Source: CAZKUN01 sp964555935 (GTDB lineage: Bacteria > Armatimonadota > Zipacnadia > Zipacnadales > VGFC01). From it: a stretch of DNA of 64,000 nucleotides. The position numbers and the translations under genes are program-made. The notes beneath the pieces were generated by a model that worked only from the letters and a program-made list of their open reading frames with translations, did not search any database and was not told the origin of the DNA. Position 1 is the stretch's first letter; the number at the start of each line of letters is the position of its first letter. Positions 16,977 through 27,385 of the stretch are shown here, in pieces. The DNA lies in the NCBI GenBank assembly GCA_964555935.1, contig CAZKUN010000009.1:1-64000 (forward strand). The letters are read 5' to 3'.

Positions 16977-19900
16977 GTGCGTATCATCAAACTGATCGTC
17001 GTCGGCCTGTTGGTCGCCTCTGTGGGGGCCGTGTCGCAACCGGCCCCACTGCCATCCGATCTGGACCTCACCGTGTCTGTCGAGGTGAGGCCCGACAAGG
17101 ACGGCGAGTGGCAGGCCGTCGAGCACACCGGCGATGTAGCCGAGACAGAATTCGGTACCGTGTCCCAGACGCACCACCAACGCGGGCCGGAGACGGGGAC
17201 CACCTGGCAGATCGACAATCCGACCGAGAACCCCATCCAGTGGCGCGTCCGCGTCTCCATCCCCCTCACTGACCTCCCGCGCACGAAGGGCCAGGCCCGG
17301 GTGATGTACGGACGAGCCGACCAGATCCTCGACCTCGATCTCGCGGCGGACACACTGCCCGTGCCCCTGGGCAATGGCATCACGCCCAACATCAACCAGA
17401 CGCTCTGGTCGGTCGCCTTCGCCAAGGGTAAGAAGACGCTTCGCGTCGATCTCGACCGGCGTGGGGGCGGCTGGCAGATGGACCGTGACGGCGACGACCT
17501 GCAGTTCACGTACCAGACTCACGTCTGGCCGCCAGGGCCAAGCGCCGCGGCGATGCACGTCACAACGCGCCCAGTCCAAACCTCACCCGAGCGCCTCGAC
17601 CTCATTGACTGGCTCGACGGGCCACACTCCGTCACGGCTCGCATGTCCCATCGCGGAGTGTACTTCCCGGACGAGCCGATCGAGTTGCACCTCCGAGGCG
17701 TCAGCCTCGAGCCGAACGTGCTGCCCTGCGACTATCGCGTGGTCGACTACTTCGGTGATGAGGTGGCGAGCGGGTCGTGCAGGCTCTTCTATCGGGACCG
17801 CGCCGACGATCTGGCCACGGCCAAACTCCCCGTCACGAAGACCGGCGCCTACAGAGTCGAGGTCACGGGTCCGAACGATCTCCGCAAGGAGGTCACCTTC
17901 GGCGTCGTGCCCGAGCCACAACGCCTCGGCGACGACGATGACTCGGTCATGGGCACGCACGCGATCCTCAGCAACCCCTACTTCCCTCGCCTCGCCGCTC
18001 GCACGGGCATGAGGTGGAACCGTCTCTGGGGCGGCAACATCAGCTCCGCCGCACTGTGGAGCTACGTCGAGCCCGAGCCCGGCGTGTTCCAGTGGAAGGA
18101 CGAAGAGATTGCCCGGTCGACAGGCAACGGGCTCAACACGCTCGGCTTGCTCGGCGGAACGGTGGCGAAGTGGATCGAGCGGACGCCCCGCGAGTGGACG
18201 GATGAAGACCTCGCTGCCTGGCGCAACTACTGTTTCAAGACCGTCGATCACTACAAGGACGACATCCACCATTGGGAGATCTGGAACGAGCCGTACGGCA
18301 CCTTCCAAGTCGACGCGGAGGCCTATGTCCGCGTGCTCAAGGTCGCTTACGAGGCCGCCAAGGAGGCGGATCCAACCTGCGTCATCGTCGGCACTTGCGG
18401 CCCGCCCTGGTCGACCGAGTGGTATGCGGACGTGTTCGCGGCCGGCGGCTACGAGTACCAGGACATCGTCTCCGCGCACCTCTACGCGCCGGGAGGCGGG
18501 AACGGGCCTCTCGATTACGACGAGGACTTCCGCGCCTTCGTCGCCGGGATCCGCAAGGTGATGGACGAGCACGGAGAGCAGAAGGAGATCTGGGATACGG
18601 AGTCCGGGCTGAGTCCCATGGCGCCCTTCAATCGCCTCAAGCGCGCCCGCTATTTCAGCAGCTACGGCTCTCCCGTTCCCATCGACGTCGGGACCGACAT
18701 GGCCGCGCGACTCTACGCGATCCACGCCGTCGAGGATGTGCGGTTCTTCTACTACCTCCTCCACGGCAGCTTCGAGTACGCTTACGCGCTGTGTGAGAAC
18801 GATGGCGCGCCCCATCCCGCCGTCATTGCCATCGCCATCTGTGCGGCTGAACTGGATGGCGCGGAGTTCGTGAAGGCCATTCAGCGCGGCCCCGTCCGAG
18901 CCTACGCGTTCCGTCGCGGAGACGATGCCGTCATCACGACCTGGGGCGTCGGCCTGGCAGGGCGGCGGTCGGAGTTCGGCGCGGGCGTCGTGCCACGCGC
19001 CATCCGAAATGTCATGGGCAACGAGGTCTCGTTCGATGAGCCTGGCGTCCTTCCCGTGACGCCTAGCCCCCTCTACCTCGACTTCGCGGCCTCCAATCTC
19101 GACGAGGCCATCGCCGCGCTCGAGGCGGCGCCCGTCCCGCTCCTCGATCCGGTCGCGGTTGAGTTGCGCGGGGTGAATGACGCCCTCGTCGGGCCGGCGA
19201 TCGAGGCCACCGTCCGCAACTTCGAGACGGAGCCCAGCCCCTTCACGCTTCAATTCGCCAATCTCCCGGTCGGATGGGAACTCAAACCTGTCGGTCCCTT
19301 TGGCGTCGACCGCGAGTACGTCGTGCATGGCGAGCGGCGGCTCCTGTTCCCAATCGAGGCCGCCGAAGGCGCGGCAACTGCGGCGTACGTTTCGGCGAAT
19401 GTCGGGGCAGGCGGCGTTGGGACACCCGTACTGGCGAGGATCGAACTGCCTCCGGACATGACGCTCCCGCCGAACGCGCTGCACCAGCCCGATGCGCCGC
19501 TGATCCATCGTGGAATCGAGTTCACCACGGCCGGCCCGTGGACTGCCAAGAGTGACATCTCAGGGCTTAACGCGCTGTACCACGATGGCCAGGAGCTGAT
19601 CCGAAGCTTCTACTTCTACGTGGCGCGAAGGGGCATGAACGCCGCCTTGCTCAACTTTCAGGGCGCAACGCGCGCCATCACGGACACACCCACCGGCAAG
19701 CGGGTTACGCTCGCGCGCGAGACCGAAGAGAACGGCACGTGCATCCTGACCGTCAACGAGTCGGCCGACGAATGCGTCCTGAACTGGAAGCTATCCGTGC
19801 CCCCGACCGAAGAAGGCTGGGGCGAACTCGGCCTCTACATCCCCGAGGCGCGCTTGAACGGCGGCTATCCCTGCGAAGTGACCGTCACGTCCCGAGGCGG

Positions 19901-20171
19901 CGCCGAGAGCACCCGCGAGATCTCTTCGGAGATCAGCCCATTCAGGCAGCTCACGAACTTCGCCGGGCTGAGCTTCCAGGGCGCATCAGAGACGCTTGCC
20001 CTCGAGCTGGAGGGCACGCAGTTCTCCGGGTCCAATGGCGTGTACTTCCAGGACTTCCGAGACGGCAAGCGCACGCGCGATTCCTATCGCGCCGTGTTGG
20101 GCTTCGGCGCGGTGGCGGGCTTCGAGGCAGACATCACGCTACGCGTAAAGGTCACGCCAACCGATGGCTGA
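16977..20171 (+). CDS. Secreted clan GH-A glycoside hydrolase-like protein
   Basis: The 1064-residue product starts at GTG 16977, 6 nt after the previous stop, with GAGGAG just upstream. A signal peptide (I-I-K-L-I-V-V-G-L-L-V-A-S-V-G-A) is followed by beta-rich modules. A TIM-barrel region occupies about residues 320-620. It carries W-E-I-W-N-E-P with Asn437-Glu438 as the expected acid/base pair, and I-W-D-T-E-S-G with Glu542 as the expected nucleophile, the clan GH-A arrangement seen in GH39/GH5-like enzymes. More beta modules follow to the C-terminus. It is probably a retaining exo- or endo-glycosidase acting outside the cytoplasm, produced together with the YetA-like protein. The exact GH family cannot be assigned by eye. 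Confidence 0.85.
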   Translation: MRIIKLIVVGLLVASVGAVSQPAPLPSDLDLTVSVEVRPDKDGEWQAVEHTGDVAETEFGTVSQTHHQRGPETGTTWQIDNPTENPIQWRVRVSIPLTDLPRTKGQARVMYGRADQILDLDLAADTLPVPLGNGITPNINQTLWSVAFAKGKKTLRVDLDRRGGGWQMDRDGDDLQFTYQTHVWPPGPSAAAMHVTTRPVQTSPERLDLIDWLDGPHSVTARMSHRGVYFPDEPIELHLRGVSLEPNVLPCDYRVVDYFGDEVASGSCRLFYRDRADDLATAKLPVTKTGAYRVEVTGPNDLRKEVTFGVVPEPQRLGDDDDSVMGTHAILSNPYFPRLAARTGMRWNRLWGGNISSAALWSYVEPEPGVFQWKDEEIARSTGNGLNTLGLLGGTVAKWIERTPREWTDEDLAAWRNYCFKTVDHYKDDIHHWEIWNEPYGTFQVDAEAYVRVLKVAYEAAKEADPTCVIVGTCGPPWSTEWYADVFAAGGYEYQDIVSAHLYAPGGGNGPLDYDEDFRAFVAGIRKVMDEHGEQKEIWDTESGLSPMAPFNRLKRARYFSSYGSPVPIDVGTDMAARLYAIHAVEDVRFFYYLLHGSFEYAYALCENDGAPHPAVIAIAICAAELDGAEFVKAIQRGPVRAYAFRRGDDAVITTWGVGLAGRRSEFGAGVVPRAIRNVMGNEVSFDEPGVLPVTPSPLYLDFAASNLDEAIAALEAAPVPLLDPVAVELRGVNDALVGPAIEATVRNFETEPSPFTLQFANLPVGWELKPVGPFGVDREYVVHGERRLLFPIEAAEGAATAAYVSANVGAGGVGTPVLARIELPPDMTLPPNALHQPDAPLIHRGIEFTTAGPWTAKSDISGLNALYHDGQELIRSFYFYVARRGMNAALLNFQGATRAITDTPTGKRVTLARETEENGTCILTVNESADECVLNWKLSVPPTEEGWGELGLYIPEARLNGGYPCEVTVTSRGGAESTREISSEISPFRQLTNFAGLSFQGASETLALELEGTQFSGSNGVYFQDFRDGKRTRDSYRAVLGFGAVAGFEADITLRVKVTPTDG

Positions 20172-21180
20172 ACTCGCTCCACTCACGCGGGCCGAAGTCC
20201 GGGCGGCCCTGCGCTTCGAGGGTCCACCAAGGCCGCCCCGCGCGATGGGGCTCTGGCACAACCCAGCGACGCTCGAGGCCCATGGAGATGCCTTCCGCGA
20301 GTTGCTCGCGCGCTATCCTGATGACGTCATCCACGCCGGCATGGCAGTGGACTACTGGGTCGCGCCCGCTGACGATCCATCGTACCGATGGGCGTTCGGT
20401 GACAAGGCCAAGCCCGAGGGATTGCCCATCGACGCCTGCCCTGTCATCACGGACTGGTCCGAACTGGACTCGTTCCTTGCGGAGTTCCCGGACGCGCATC
20501 GAGATGCCGCCACTGCCGGGATTCACGCCGCGCGTGAGGCTCACCCCAATCGTTACATCCTGGTCGGTTGGGGGCACTACCTGCACCAGCGACTGGCGCA
20601 CCTGCGGGGAATCCAGGCGTTGCTGCATGACTTCCACGATGCGCGGGGGCAGTTGCGCGCCGTCATGGATTGCCTGCTCGAGCTGTACCGAGCATGGGCC
20701 CGACGGGCGGCAGCAGCGGGGGCCGACGGCGTGTGGGCTGGTGACGATCTCGGCACGCAGCGGAGTCTGTTCATGAGCCCGAGCGCCTTCCGCGAGATCT
20801 ACGCGCCGCATTACTCGGCGCTGGCGGACGCGCTTCACACGTGCGGCCTCGACTTCTGGCTGCATACCTGCGGGAACGTGACGGAGTTGATGGACGATCT
20901 GATCGACTGCGGCGTCGATGCGATCCACCCGATCCAGGCCGGGACCATGGACGACCCCGCAATCGCCGCTCGGTACGGCGGGCGGGTTGCGTTTTGGATT
21001 GGGATGGACGTGCAGCAAGTCATCCCCTTTGGGACGCCAGACGACGTCCGGGCCCACGTCCAACGGCGCATGCAGACGTTCGATCGCTCTGACGGCGGGC
21101 TAGTGGTTGCGGCCGGCAACGCCATCCTGCCTGATACGCCATTGGAGAACCTACGCGCATATTTGGAGACGCTTGACTGA
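20164..21180 (+). CDS. URO-D-fold methyltransferase-like protein 2
   Basis: This 338-residue protein starts inside the end of the GH-A gene (8 nt overlap). It keeps the zinc-ligand motif His234-T-Cys236-G-N-V of MtaA/MtbA-type methyltransferases, preceded by a G-A-D-G-V-W-A-G-D-D-L-G-T segment and followed by D-A-I-H-P-I-Q-A-G-T-M-D and a C-terminal A-A-G-N-A-I-L-P-D-T-P motif. That fits the non-haem URO-D superfamily closely. Zinc-dependent members move a methyl group between a corrinoid and a thiol; none of the usual partners (corrinoid protein, MtaB) is next to it. A role in demethylating methoxylated sugars is possible but is inference. It differs from the protein at 837-1961, which lacks the His ligand. 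Confidence 0.85.
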   Translation: MAELAPLTRAEVRAALRFEGPPRPPRAMGLWHNPATLEAHGDAFRELLARYPDDVIHAGMAVDYWVAPADDPSYRWAFGDKAKPEGLPIDACPVITDWSELDSFLAEFPDAHRDAATAGIHAAREAHPNRYILVGWGHYLHQRLAHLRGIQALLHDFHDARGQLRAVMDCLLELYRAWARRAAAAGADGVWAGDDLGTQRSLFMSPSAFREIYAPHYSALADALHTCGLDFWLHTCGNVTELMDDLIDCGVDAIHPIQAGTMDDPAIAARYGGRVAFWIGMDVQQVIPFGTPDDVRAHVQRRMQTFDRSDGGLVVAAGNAILPDTPLENLRAYLETLD

Positions 21181-21196
21181 GCACGGGAGGCCTTAC

Positions 21197-22624
21197 ATGC
21201 CCCAGCTCGACCGCCGCGATTTCTGCCGATCCATCGCGCTCGGCGCGGCCGCCACAACTCTTGGCGCCGGCGTTCACTCGCAAGGCGGGCAGCGCCTGAA
21301 CATACTGCTCATTACTACCGACGACATGGGTCCCGAGCTGGGATGCTACGGCGATCCCTTCGCCCGCACGCCTAACCTGGATCGGCTGGCCGCCGATGGC
21401 ACCCTCTTCGAGCAGGCCTACGTTACCCAAGCGTCGTGCAGCCCCTCGCGGAGCAGCATGTTCACGGGGCTCTACCCGCACCAGAACGGTCAGGTGGGCC
21501 TCTCACACCGGCACTACTCCATGCGGCCCGGGCTTCCCACGCTGCCGAAACTACTCAAGGGTGCGGGTTACCGCACGGGTATCATCGGCAAGCTCCACGT
21601 CGCGCCGGCGGCGGATCTGCCGTTTGACATGCGTAGCCCGCTGAAAGTCCAGCAAACGCGCGAGGTCGACCGCGTCGCTGACGCGGCGAGCGCGTTCATC
21701 ACCGATTCGCCCGACCCGTTCTTCCTGATGGTCAACTACATGGATCCCCATCGCCCGCTTGAGCACCAGATCGGGGGGGTGCCCGAGAATCCACTGACGG
21801 CCGACGATGTCGAGCCCTTCCCGTTTCTGGGCATCGACACGCCCAAGGTCCGCGACGAGTGCGCCGCCTACCACAACTGCAACACGCGCGCCGATGTCGG
21901 CATCGGGATGCTCCTGGATGGGCTTGAGAACGCCGGCGTCGCCGACAACACGCTGGTCATCTTCCTCGGCGACCATGGCCCCCCGTTCACGCGCGGCAAG
22001 ACGACATGCTACGAATCCGGCGTGCGGATTCCGTTCATTCTGCGGGGGCCGAAGGTGGTCGCCGGACGCCGTGTCGATTCCCTGACCTCGACAGTCGACA
22101 TCCTCCCAACGATCTGTGCCAGACTAGGCATCGAGAGACCAAGGGGGCTCCCTGGCCGCAATCTTCTGCCACGCCCCTTTGGCTACCCCTACCGCACCCA
22201 GCCCGACCGGAAGACCCTCGCCACCGAGTACACCAGCCACCACGAGGGCGGGTTCTACCCGCGCCGCGCCATCCGCGACCGGCGCTACAAACTCATCCAC
22301 AACCTGCTTCCCGACCGCGAAAACCCCGTCAAAGCCGTCGACGGGTGCGCGGCGTTCAAGGAAGCCCAGGCGCCCCAGTTCGACGGCACCGACGCGCGCC
22401 GGGCGATGGACACGCACTCCAAGCCGCCGGAGTTCGAGCTTTACGACCTGAAGCAGGACCCGATCGAGTTCCACAACCTCGCCCACAGCCCCAAGCACGG
22501 CGGGACGTTGAGGCGACTGCAAGCGGAGCTACTGGCGTGGCGCGAAGAGACCGATGATCCGACTCTCGACCCCGAGAAAATGGCCGCGCTGATCCGCTGG
22601 CACGACGGCAAGGAATGGCAGTAA
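21197..22624 (+). CDS. Tat-exported sulfatase, Cys-type
   Basis: The start is ATG 21197: GGGAGG lies at 21185-21190 and a twin-arginine signal (D-R-R-D-F-C-R-S-I-A-L-G) begins there, giving 475 residues. The sulfatase signature is Cys81-S-P-S-R followed by S-S-M-F-T-G-L-Y-P; Cys81 would become formylglycine. Metal ligands are in L-I-T-T-D-D-M-G and F-L-G-D-H-G. G-K-L-H-V and M-V-N-Y-M-D-P-H-R-P are also typical. Tat export of sulfatases is known when the residue is modified before export. It sits between a URO-D-like gene and a heparinase-like gene, so it likely removes sulfate from the polysaccharide those enzymes attack. Confidence 0.93.
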   Translation: MPQLDRRDFCRSIALGAAATTLGAGVHSQGGQRLNILLITTDDMGPELGCYGDPFARTPNLDRLAADGTLFEQAYVTQASCSPSRSSMFTGLYPHQNGQVGLSHRHYSMRPGLPTLPKLLKGAGYRTGIIGKLHVAPAADLPFDMRSPLKVQQTREVDRVADAASAFITDSPDPFFLMVNYMDPHRPLEHQIGGVPENPLTADDVEPFPFLGIDTPKVRDECAAYHNCNTRADVGIGMLLDGLENAGVADNTLVIFLGDHGPPFTRGKTTCYESGVRIPFILRGPKVVAGRRVDSLTSTVDILPTICARLGIERPRGLPGRNLLPRPFGYPYRTQPDRKTLATEYTSHHEGGFYPRRAIRDRRYKLIHNLLPDRENPVKAVDGCAAFKEAQAPQFDGTDARRAMDTHSKPPEFELYDLKQDPIEFHNLAHSPKHGGTLRRLQAELLAWREETDDPTLDPEKMAALIRWHDGKEWQ

Positions 22625-22636
22625 GGAGAGGCGACC

Positions 22637-25600
22637 ATGCTCGCAATGCTGCTGGGGATGATCTGCTCGATTGGCGGCGCCCAACCGGCGCTCACTCTCG
22701 ACTTCGAGGGCGTCAGCGAGGTCGGTCAGCTCGGGCGGTTCTCCGAGAGCGATATCCGCGTCGTCACTCCCGGCTACCAATCCGACCAGTGCATCGCCAG
22801 GCGCGTCGAATCGACTTGGGCCCAGGTCACCTATACGCTGCCGCGCCAGCTCACTCTCACGGCGGGCTCGCGCATCGGGTTTGCGCACCGCGTCGCGGCC
22901 GAGGGCAAAGCGAACTACATCGGATGCTACATCTACACCACGAATGACAAAGTCGGGCTGGTCAGCGTTCCCACAGGTCCCGCGTGGCAGGTCAGCGAGG
23001 TTGAGCCCATCGGCGCGGGCTCCGCGGGTCACTCCGACAACCGCGAACCAATCGCCGTCGGCGACATCATCACGAAAATCGCGCTCTATGGTCGGCTGCG
23101 AGAGCATGGCGAGCAGACCACCTACCTCGATGACATCACCGTCACTGTCCCGGGCGAGGAACCCATCGAGATCACGCCGTCGGAAGCCATCCTGCCAACG
23201 GCCGTGGATGCCCCAGCGCCGGGCGAGCTGTTCAGCTACGATTTCGAGGATGGCGCTGAAGTCCAGGCCAACTTCAACGGAGACGAGCTGACAGCCCCAG
23301 GCCATCGCAGCGACCATGGATGGACCATCTCGGGAGACGCCCAATTCCTTGAGCTGCGCTTCGACTGCGACTTCACGCTTCGCCGGGACATGTATCTCGA
23401 GTTCGACAGCAAGGTCCTCGCCGATACGGGCGATCGGCTCTACATCGGCCTGTACCTCCTCCGCGAGGATGGGCAGAAGCGACTGAACTCATCTGTCGCC
23501 TCCACCGAAGAATGGGAGCAGAACGCCAGCAACAACCTGACGCTCTGGGGACCGGCGGGCCACTCTGAGATCAAGGAGCGCGGGGAGATCGGCGAGCGCT
23601 ACACGCAGTGCGTGCTCTACAGCAAGCTTGGCGCGGCCGCTCCACAGACGCTCATCGTCGACAACCTGCGCCTCGTGTACGAGGGCGAGGGGCTCACGGT
23701 CAACTGCCCCGTCACCACGCTGCGCCGAGTCCAAACGCCGCGAGTGATCGATGGCGATCTCGGTGACTGGATCGACACGCCGGCCGCATCGACGCTCGTC
23801 ATCGGCGAAGCGGATCACGTCCACCAGAGCGGCTGGTACTCAGGCCCCGAGGACGCGAGCGCTCTCGCCTATCTCACCTACGACGCGACATGGCTACACG
23901 CCGCCTTCGTGGTCACTGACGACGTCGCGCGAAACGGGTACGCGCAGCCTGATGCGATCTACCAGGCCGACGCGTGCGGGCTGGTGCTGACGCCGTCTGA
24001 TCCAGCTCTGATGCACGAGCAGATGCGGGCGTATCTGTTCAGCCCTGGCGACTTCGCCGGCCAGCCGCCGCTCGCCCACGTGGCTCGCGGCATCCAGCCG
24101 ACCGCCGCGAAGGTCGCGTCTCGCCACACGCCCGATGGCTACGTGATTGAGGCCTCCATCCCTCGGTCGGAGCTGCCCTTCGGCCTCGACGCGGAGTTTG
24201 GCATCGACGTGATGCTCTACGACGGCGACGCCACGCTTGGCGCGGGCAAACGCGACACAATCCTCACATGGGCCAGCACTGCGGATCGGTACGATGCGTC
24301 GGAACTCGGCCTTGCCACATTGGGCGATGCTGCCGCGCCGGGCGGGCAACATCCAGGCGATCTCCTCGCCGCCGCGTTGATTCAGAAGCCCCTCCGCGAT
24401 CCTCGCGTGTTCGTCACGCGCCCGATCGAAGGCCCAGTCGCGGAATCGGGCATTGCGCTCGGCCTGTTCTTCGACCGCGAAGACGTCCCGGCGCTACGCG
24501 AGAAGACCAAGGACGGTCGCGCCGCTGCCTGCGCGGACGTGCTACTGAAGACATGCGACCTGTACCTGGAGACGGTCCGCCCCGCCCGGTGGGATTGGGG
24601 GGAGATCGACGACTCCGCGGCGGCGCTGATTGAGAAGTACCTCGTCCGCCTGAGCTTCGCGTACGTATTGACCGAGGACTCGCGCTTTGCTGAACTTGCG
24701 CGCCGCGTTGCGTTGGGGACCTGCGACTTGCAGTGGCCAGGCGATAGCCGGGGGCTTGAACTGGGCCTGGCGTGCGCGCTGGATTGGATCGGCAACGCGC
24801 TCACGGAGCAGGAGGCGGCGACGATCAGCGTCCGCCTCCCCTATCGCGACGACAAGCCGGTCGCGCGCCCGCCGGTATCGGAAGTCGCCGCGGACGCGCT
24901 GGATCGTCGACTGGACGCTCGCCTGGCGTCGGTCACGGGTCCAAGTTCCGCGTCGTGGGCATTCACCGCATCGTCGGGCCGCGACGCCAACGCCCAGTGG
25001 CTCGGCGACCACATCTACGCGGAGATGCCCTCGCAGTCCACACGCGCTGACGAGGTCTGGACCATCATCTTCCATGACCCCGACCTCGAGGGCACGCGCC
25101 CGGACGGGCTGGCCGAGGTTGACGGCACCGTCGGAGAAGTGGTCGGCCGACACCAGGCGGGTCCTTGGCTGCCCTTCGAGCGCGACTCGGAGCAACCAAT
25201 CCGCGAGGAGCTTGTCGGCAACCATCCACGTTTGCTCATCACGCCCGACCGCCTCGACGAGATGCCGTATCGATACTCCACGGCTCCTCCGACGTGGAAG
25301 CCGAGCGCGCTGAAGGCTCACACGCCCGAGCCTCCCAACCGGCGGGGAAACGGCGGCGGGCCGGGCTACGTGCTGCTGAACCTCGCCGGATCTTACCTCG
25401 CGACAGGCCAGGATTTCTACGCTCAAGACGCTATTCACATCATGATGCGCGTCAGCGAGTATCCGCATTGGGGCGGGCACAACCATCTGCCCGCGGATAT
25501 CGACCTCGATGCCGGCGCGCTGCTGTACGGTTGCGGCGTGGCCTACGACACGTTCTACGACTGCATGACGCCCGATCAGCGGGCCATCATCCGCGCCAAG

Positions 25601-27376
25601 CTCGAGAAGCAGGCTCGGCGCATGTACGGCGCTCACTCCGGCAGGCAGACGCGGGCCTGGGACCAGAACCACACGTACATCGACCTGGGCGGGCTGTGGT
25701 GCGCGGCGGTCGCGCTTTACGATGAGGTTCCCGAGGCGAAAGACTGGTACGATCTCGGGGTCCGCGTCATCAAGAACGGCATGTTCGTGCTGAACGCGCC
25801 CGACGGTGCGTTCTACGAGGGACCGGGCTACTGGAACTATGGGATCGCGATGCACTTCGTCCCGTTCATGGATCTGTTCCGCAACGTGACGGGCGTCGAT
25901 ACATTCGGCTACTTCAACACGCTCGAGAACACCCACCACTACCTCGCCCACATGCTGTTGCCCGGCGGCAGGTATCAGCTCAACATGTACGATGCCGGCG
26001 CGGCGACGTATGCCCCCGCGTCGAACCAAGGCAAGTACGAGGTCACGCTGAAAACCGCGTCCGAGTACGAGAGCGCCGAGGCCGCAGCGGTCGCGTGGCG
26101 CATGTCGGAGACGGTTCGCCCGTCTGACCGCGTGTGGCCGCTGATGTGGTCTGATCCGGGCGCGCCCGAGCCAGAGGGTCAACTCGCGCCGTATCACCAT
26201 TTCACCGACATGGATCTCGTGATGATCCGGTCGGGCTGGGATGACGACGCGACCCACTTCGCCATGCGCTGCGGCCCGGCGCCCGGCCATCGAGCAACCC
26301 AGCTCGTGCTCAACAACGACCCGCCCGATTGGACGCCCGGAACCGGTCACGTTCACCCGGATCTCAACGGCTTCGTCATCTTCGATCGCGGCGAGCATCT
26401 CGCCGTTGATCCGGGCTACACCGTGCTGAAGAAGACGCGCAACCACAACACGATCGCCATCGACGGCGGCGGACAGATCGGTGACGGCAAGCCCTGGCCG
26501 AGCTTCGATCCCTGGGACCGGTTCGCCAGGATCGGCGCGTTCTTCGCGGCGCCCGACTCGCTCTACTACGTCCGCGGCGAGGCTGCCCGCGGGTATGAGG
26601 AAGGCCTCGCGCTCTCCCGGTTCGACCGCCACGTCATGATGGTGCCCGGTGAGCAAACTTACTTCATCATCCATGACCAATTGGAGAGCGGCCGCGAGCA
26701 CGAGTACGAGTGGCTCCTGCACAGCAACAACCCCGCGAATGGTGACGGGCAGCGCCACACCGTCACCAGCGGCGAGCGCTCCCTCACCGCGCATCTCGTG
26801 AAGCCCGCTGGTCTCTCCGCGAAGACCGAGACGGTTACTGTCGTCCCCCACCCCGGGCGCGAACACACGGCCGTCCGTGGCAAGCGACTGTCGTTGACGC
26901 CCCGCGCCAAATCCGCCGACCAAGAGTTCCTCGCCGCGCTCACCCTCCACGCGGCAAACGAGGAGGGTCCGTCCGTCACGTCCACGGGCGACGCAGTGAC
27001 CGTCGATGCCGGTGCCGACTGGCGTGACACGATCGCGGTCACGGGCTCGGGCGGCGGCATCGACGGCGACGGCCACCATGGCTTCGTCCGCGAGGCCGGT
27101 GGCGAGTTGCTCCGCTGGGGGGTGGTCGGGGCGACGAGGATGACTTGGCGCGGGGAGGTCCTGCTCGAAAGCGAGACCAAGATCGCCGGCGTTGCGTGCA
27201 GCCTCGAGGAAGCGACGATCTCAGTGACTGCGGCGCAGCCCTGCCGGATTTCGGTCCGCACGCCATTTGCGCCGGCATCCGCCAACGACCAGCGCTTCGA
27301 GTATGATCCCGCAACCAAGTTGACGACGATCAGTCTCCCCGCCGGGAAGCAGAGAATTGTCGTCCGCGCCGAATAG
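22637..27376 (+). CDS. Giant secreted heparinase II/III-like lyase with CBM9-like domain
   Basis: The 1579-residue protein starts at ATG 22637 after AAGGAGAG and has a short signal peptide ending near residues 15-18. Two beta-jelly-roll-like segments are followed at about residues 366-560 by a CBM9-like sugar-binding domain (V-I-D-G-D-L-G-D-W start, A-Y-L-T-Y-D-A-T-W-L-H-A-A-F). From about residue 858 (H-P-R-L-L-I-T-P-D-R-L) an (alpha/alpha) toroid leads into the heparinase II/III C-terminal beta domain. That domain bears the hallmark G-H-V-H-P-D-L-N-G-F near residue 1236 and N-H-N-T-I-A-I-D. Such enzymes cleave uronic-acid polysaccharides by beta-elimination. The nitrilase gene begins 9 nt after its stop. 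Confidence 0.88.
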   Translation: MLAMLLGMICSIGGAQPALTLDFEGVSEVGQLGRFSESDIRVVTPGYQSDQCIARRVESTWAQVTYTLPRQLTLTAGSRIGFAHRVAAEGKANYIGCYIYTTNDKVGLVSVPTGPAWQVSEVEPIGAGSAGHSDNREPIAVGDIITKIALYGRLREHGEQTTYLDDITVTVPGEEPIEITPSEAILPTAVDAPAPGELFSYDFEDGAEVQANFNGDELTAPGHRSDHGWTISGDAQFLELRFDCDFTLRRDMYLEFDSKVLADTGDRLYIGLYLLREDGQKRLNSSVASTEEWEQNASNNLTLWGPAGHSEIKERGEIGERYTQCVLYSKLGAAAPQTLIVDNLRLVYEGEGLTVNCPVTTLRRVQTPRVIDGDLGDWIDTPAASTLVIGEADHVHQSGWYSGPEDASALAYLTYDATWLHAAFVVTDDVARNGYAQPDAIYQADACGLVLTPSDPALMHEQMRAYLFSPGDFAGQPPLAHVARGIQPTAAKVASRHTPDGYVIEASIPRSELPFGLDAEFGIDVMLYDGDATLGAGKRDTILTWASTADRYDASELGLATLGDAAAPGGQHPGDLLAAALIQKPLRDPRVFVTRPIEGPVAESGIALGLFFDREDVPALREKTKDGRAAACADVLLKTCDLYLETVRPARWDWGEIDDSAAALIEKYLVRLSFAYVLTEDSRFAELARRVALGTCDLQWPGDSRGLELGLACALDWIGNALTEQEAATISVRLPYRDDKPVARPPVSEVAADALDRRLDARLASVTGPSSASWAFTASSGRDANAQWLGDHIYAEMPSQSTRADEVWTIIFHDPDLEGTRPDGLAEVDGTVGEVVGRHQAGPWLPFERDSEQPIREELVGNHPRLLITPDRLDEMPYRYSTAPPTWKPSALKAHTPEPPNRRGNGGGPGYVLLNLAGSYLATGQDFYAQDAIHIMMRVSEYPHWGGHNHLPADIDLDAGALLYGCGVAYDTFYDCMTPDQRAIIRAKLEKQARRMYGAHSGRQTRAWDQNHTYIDLGGLWCAAVALYDEVPEAKDWYDLGVRVIKNGMFVLNAPDGAFYEGPGYWNYGIAMHFVPFMDLFRNVTGVDTFGYFNTLENTHHYLAHMLLPGGRYQLNMYDAGAATYAPASNQGKYEVTLKTASEYESAEAAAVAWRMSETVRPSDRVWPLMWSDPGAPEPEGQLAPYHHFTDMDLVMIRSGWDDDATHFAMRCGPAPGHRATQLVLNNDPPDWTPGTGHVHPDLNGFVIFDRGEHLAVDPGYTVLKKTRNHNTIAIDGGGQIGDGKPWPSFDPWDRFARIGAFFAAPDSLYYVRGEAARGYEEGLALSRFDRHVMMVPGEQTYFIIHDQLESGREHEYEWLLHSNNPANGDGQRHTVTSGERSLTAHLVKPAGLSAKTETVTVVPHPGREHTAVRGKRLSLTPRAKSADQEFLAALTLHAANEEGPSVTSTGDAVTVDAGADWRDTIAVTGSGGGIDGDGHHGFVREAGGELLRWGVVGATRMTWRGEVLLESETKIAGVACSLEEATISVTAAQPCRISVRTPFAPASANDQRFEYDPATKLTTISLPAGKQRIVVRAE

Positions 27377-27385
27377 GAGCCGCCC

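Noticed and set aside
17583..19508. 641-codon minus-strand frame opposite the GH-A glycosidase
   Set aside because: No domain or signal is seen, while the plus-strand frame has catalytic Glu motifs and a ribosome site.
24542..27079. Very long open frame (845 codons) on the minus strand inside the giant heparinase-like gene
   Set aside because: It has no recognisable domains, and the plus-strand frame carries clear heparinase motifs; such antisense frames are common in GC-rich DNA.
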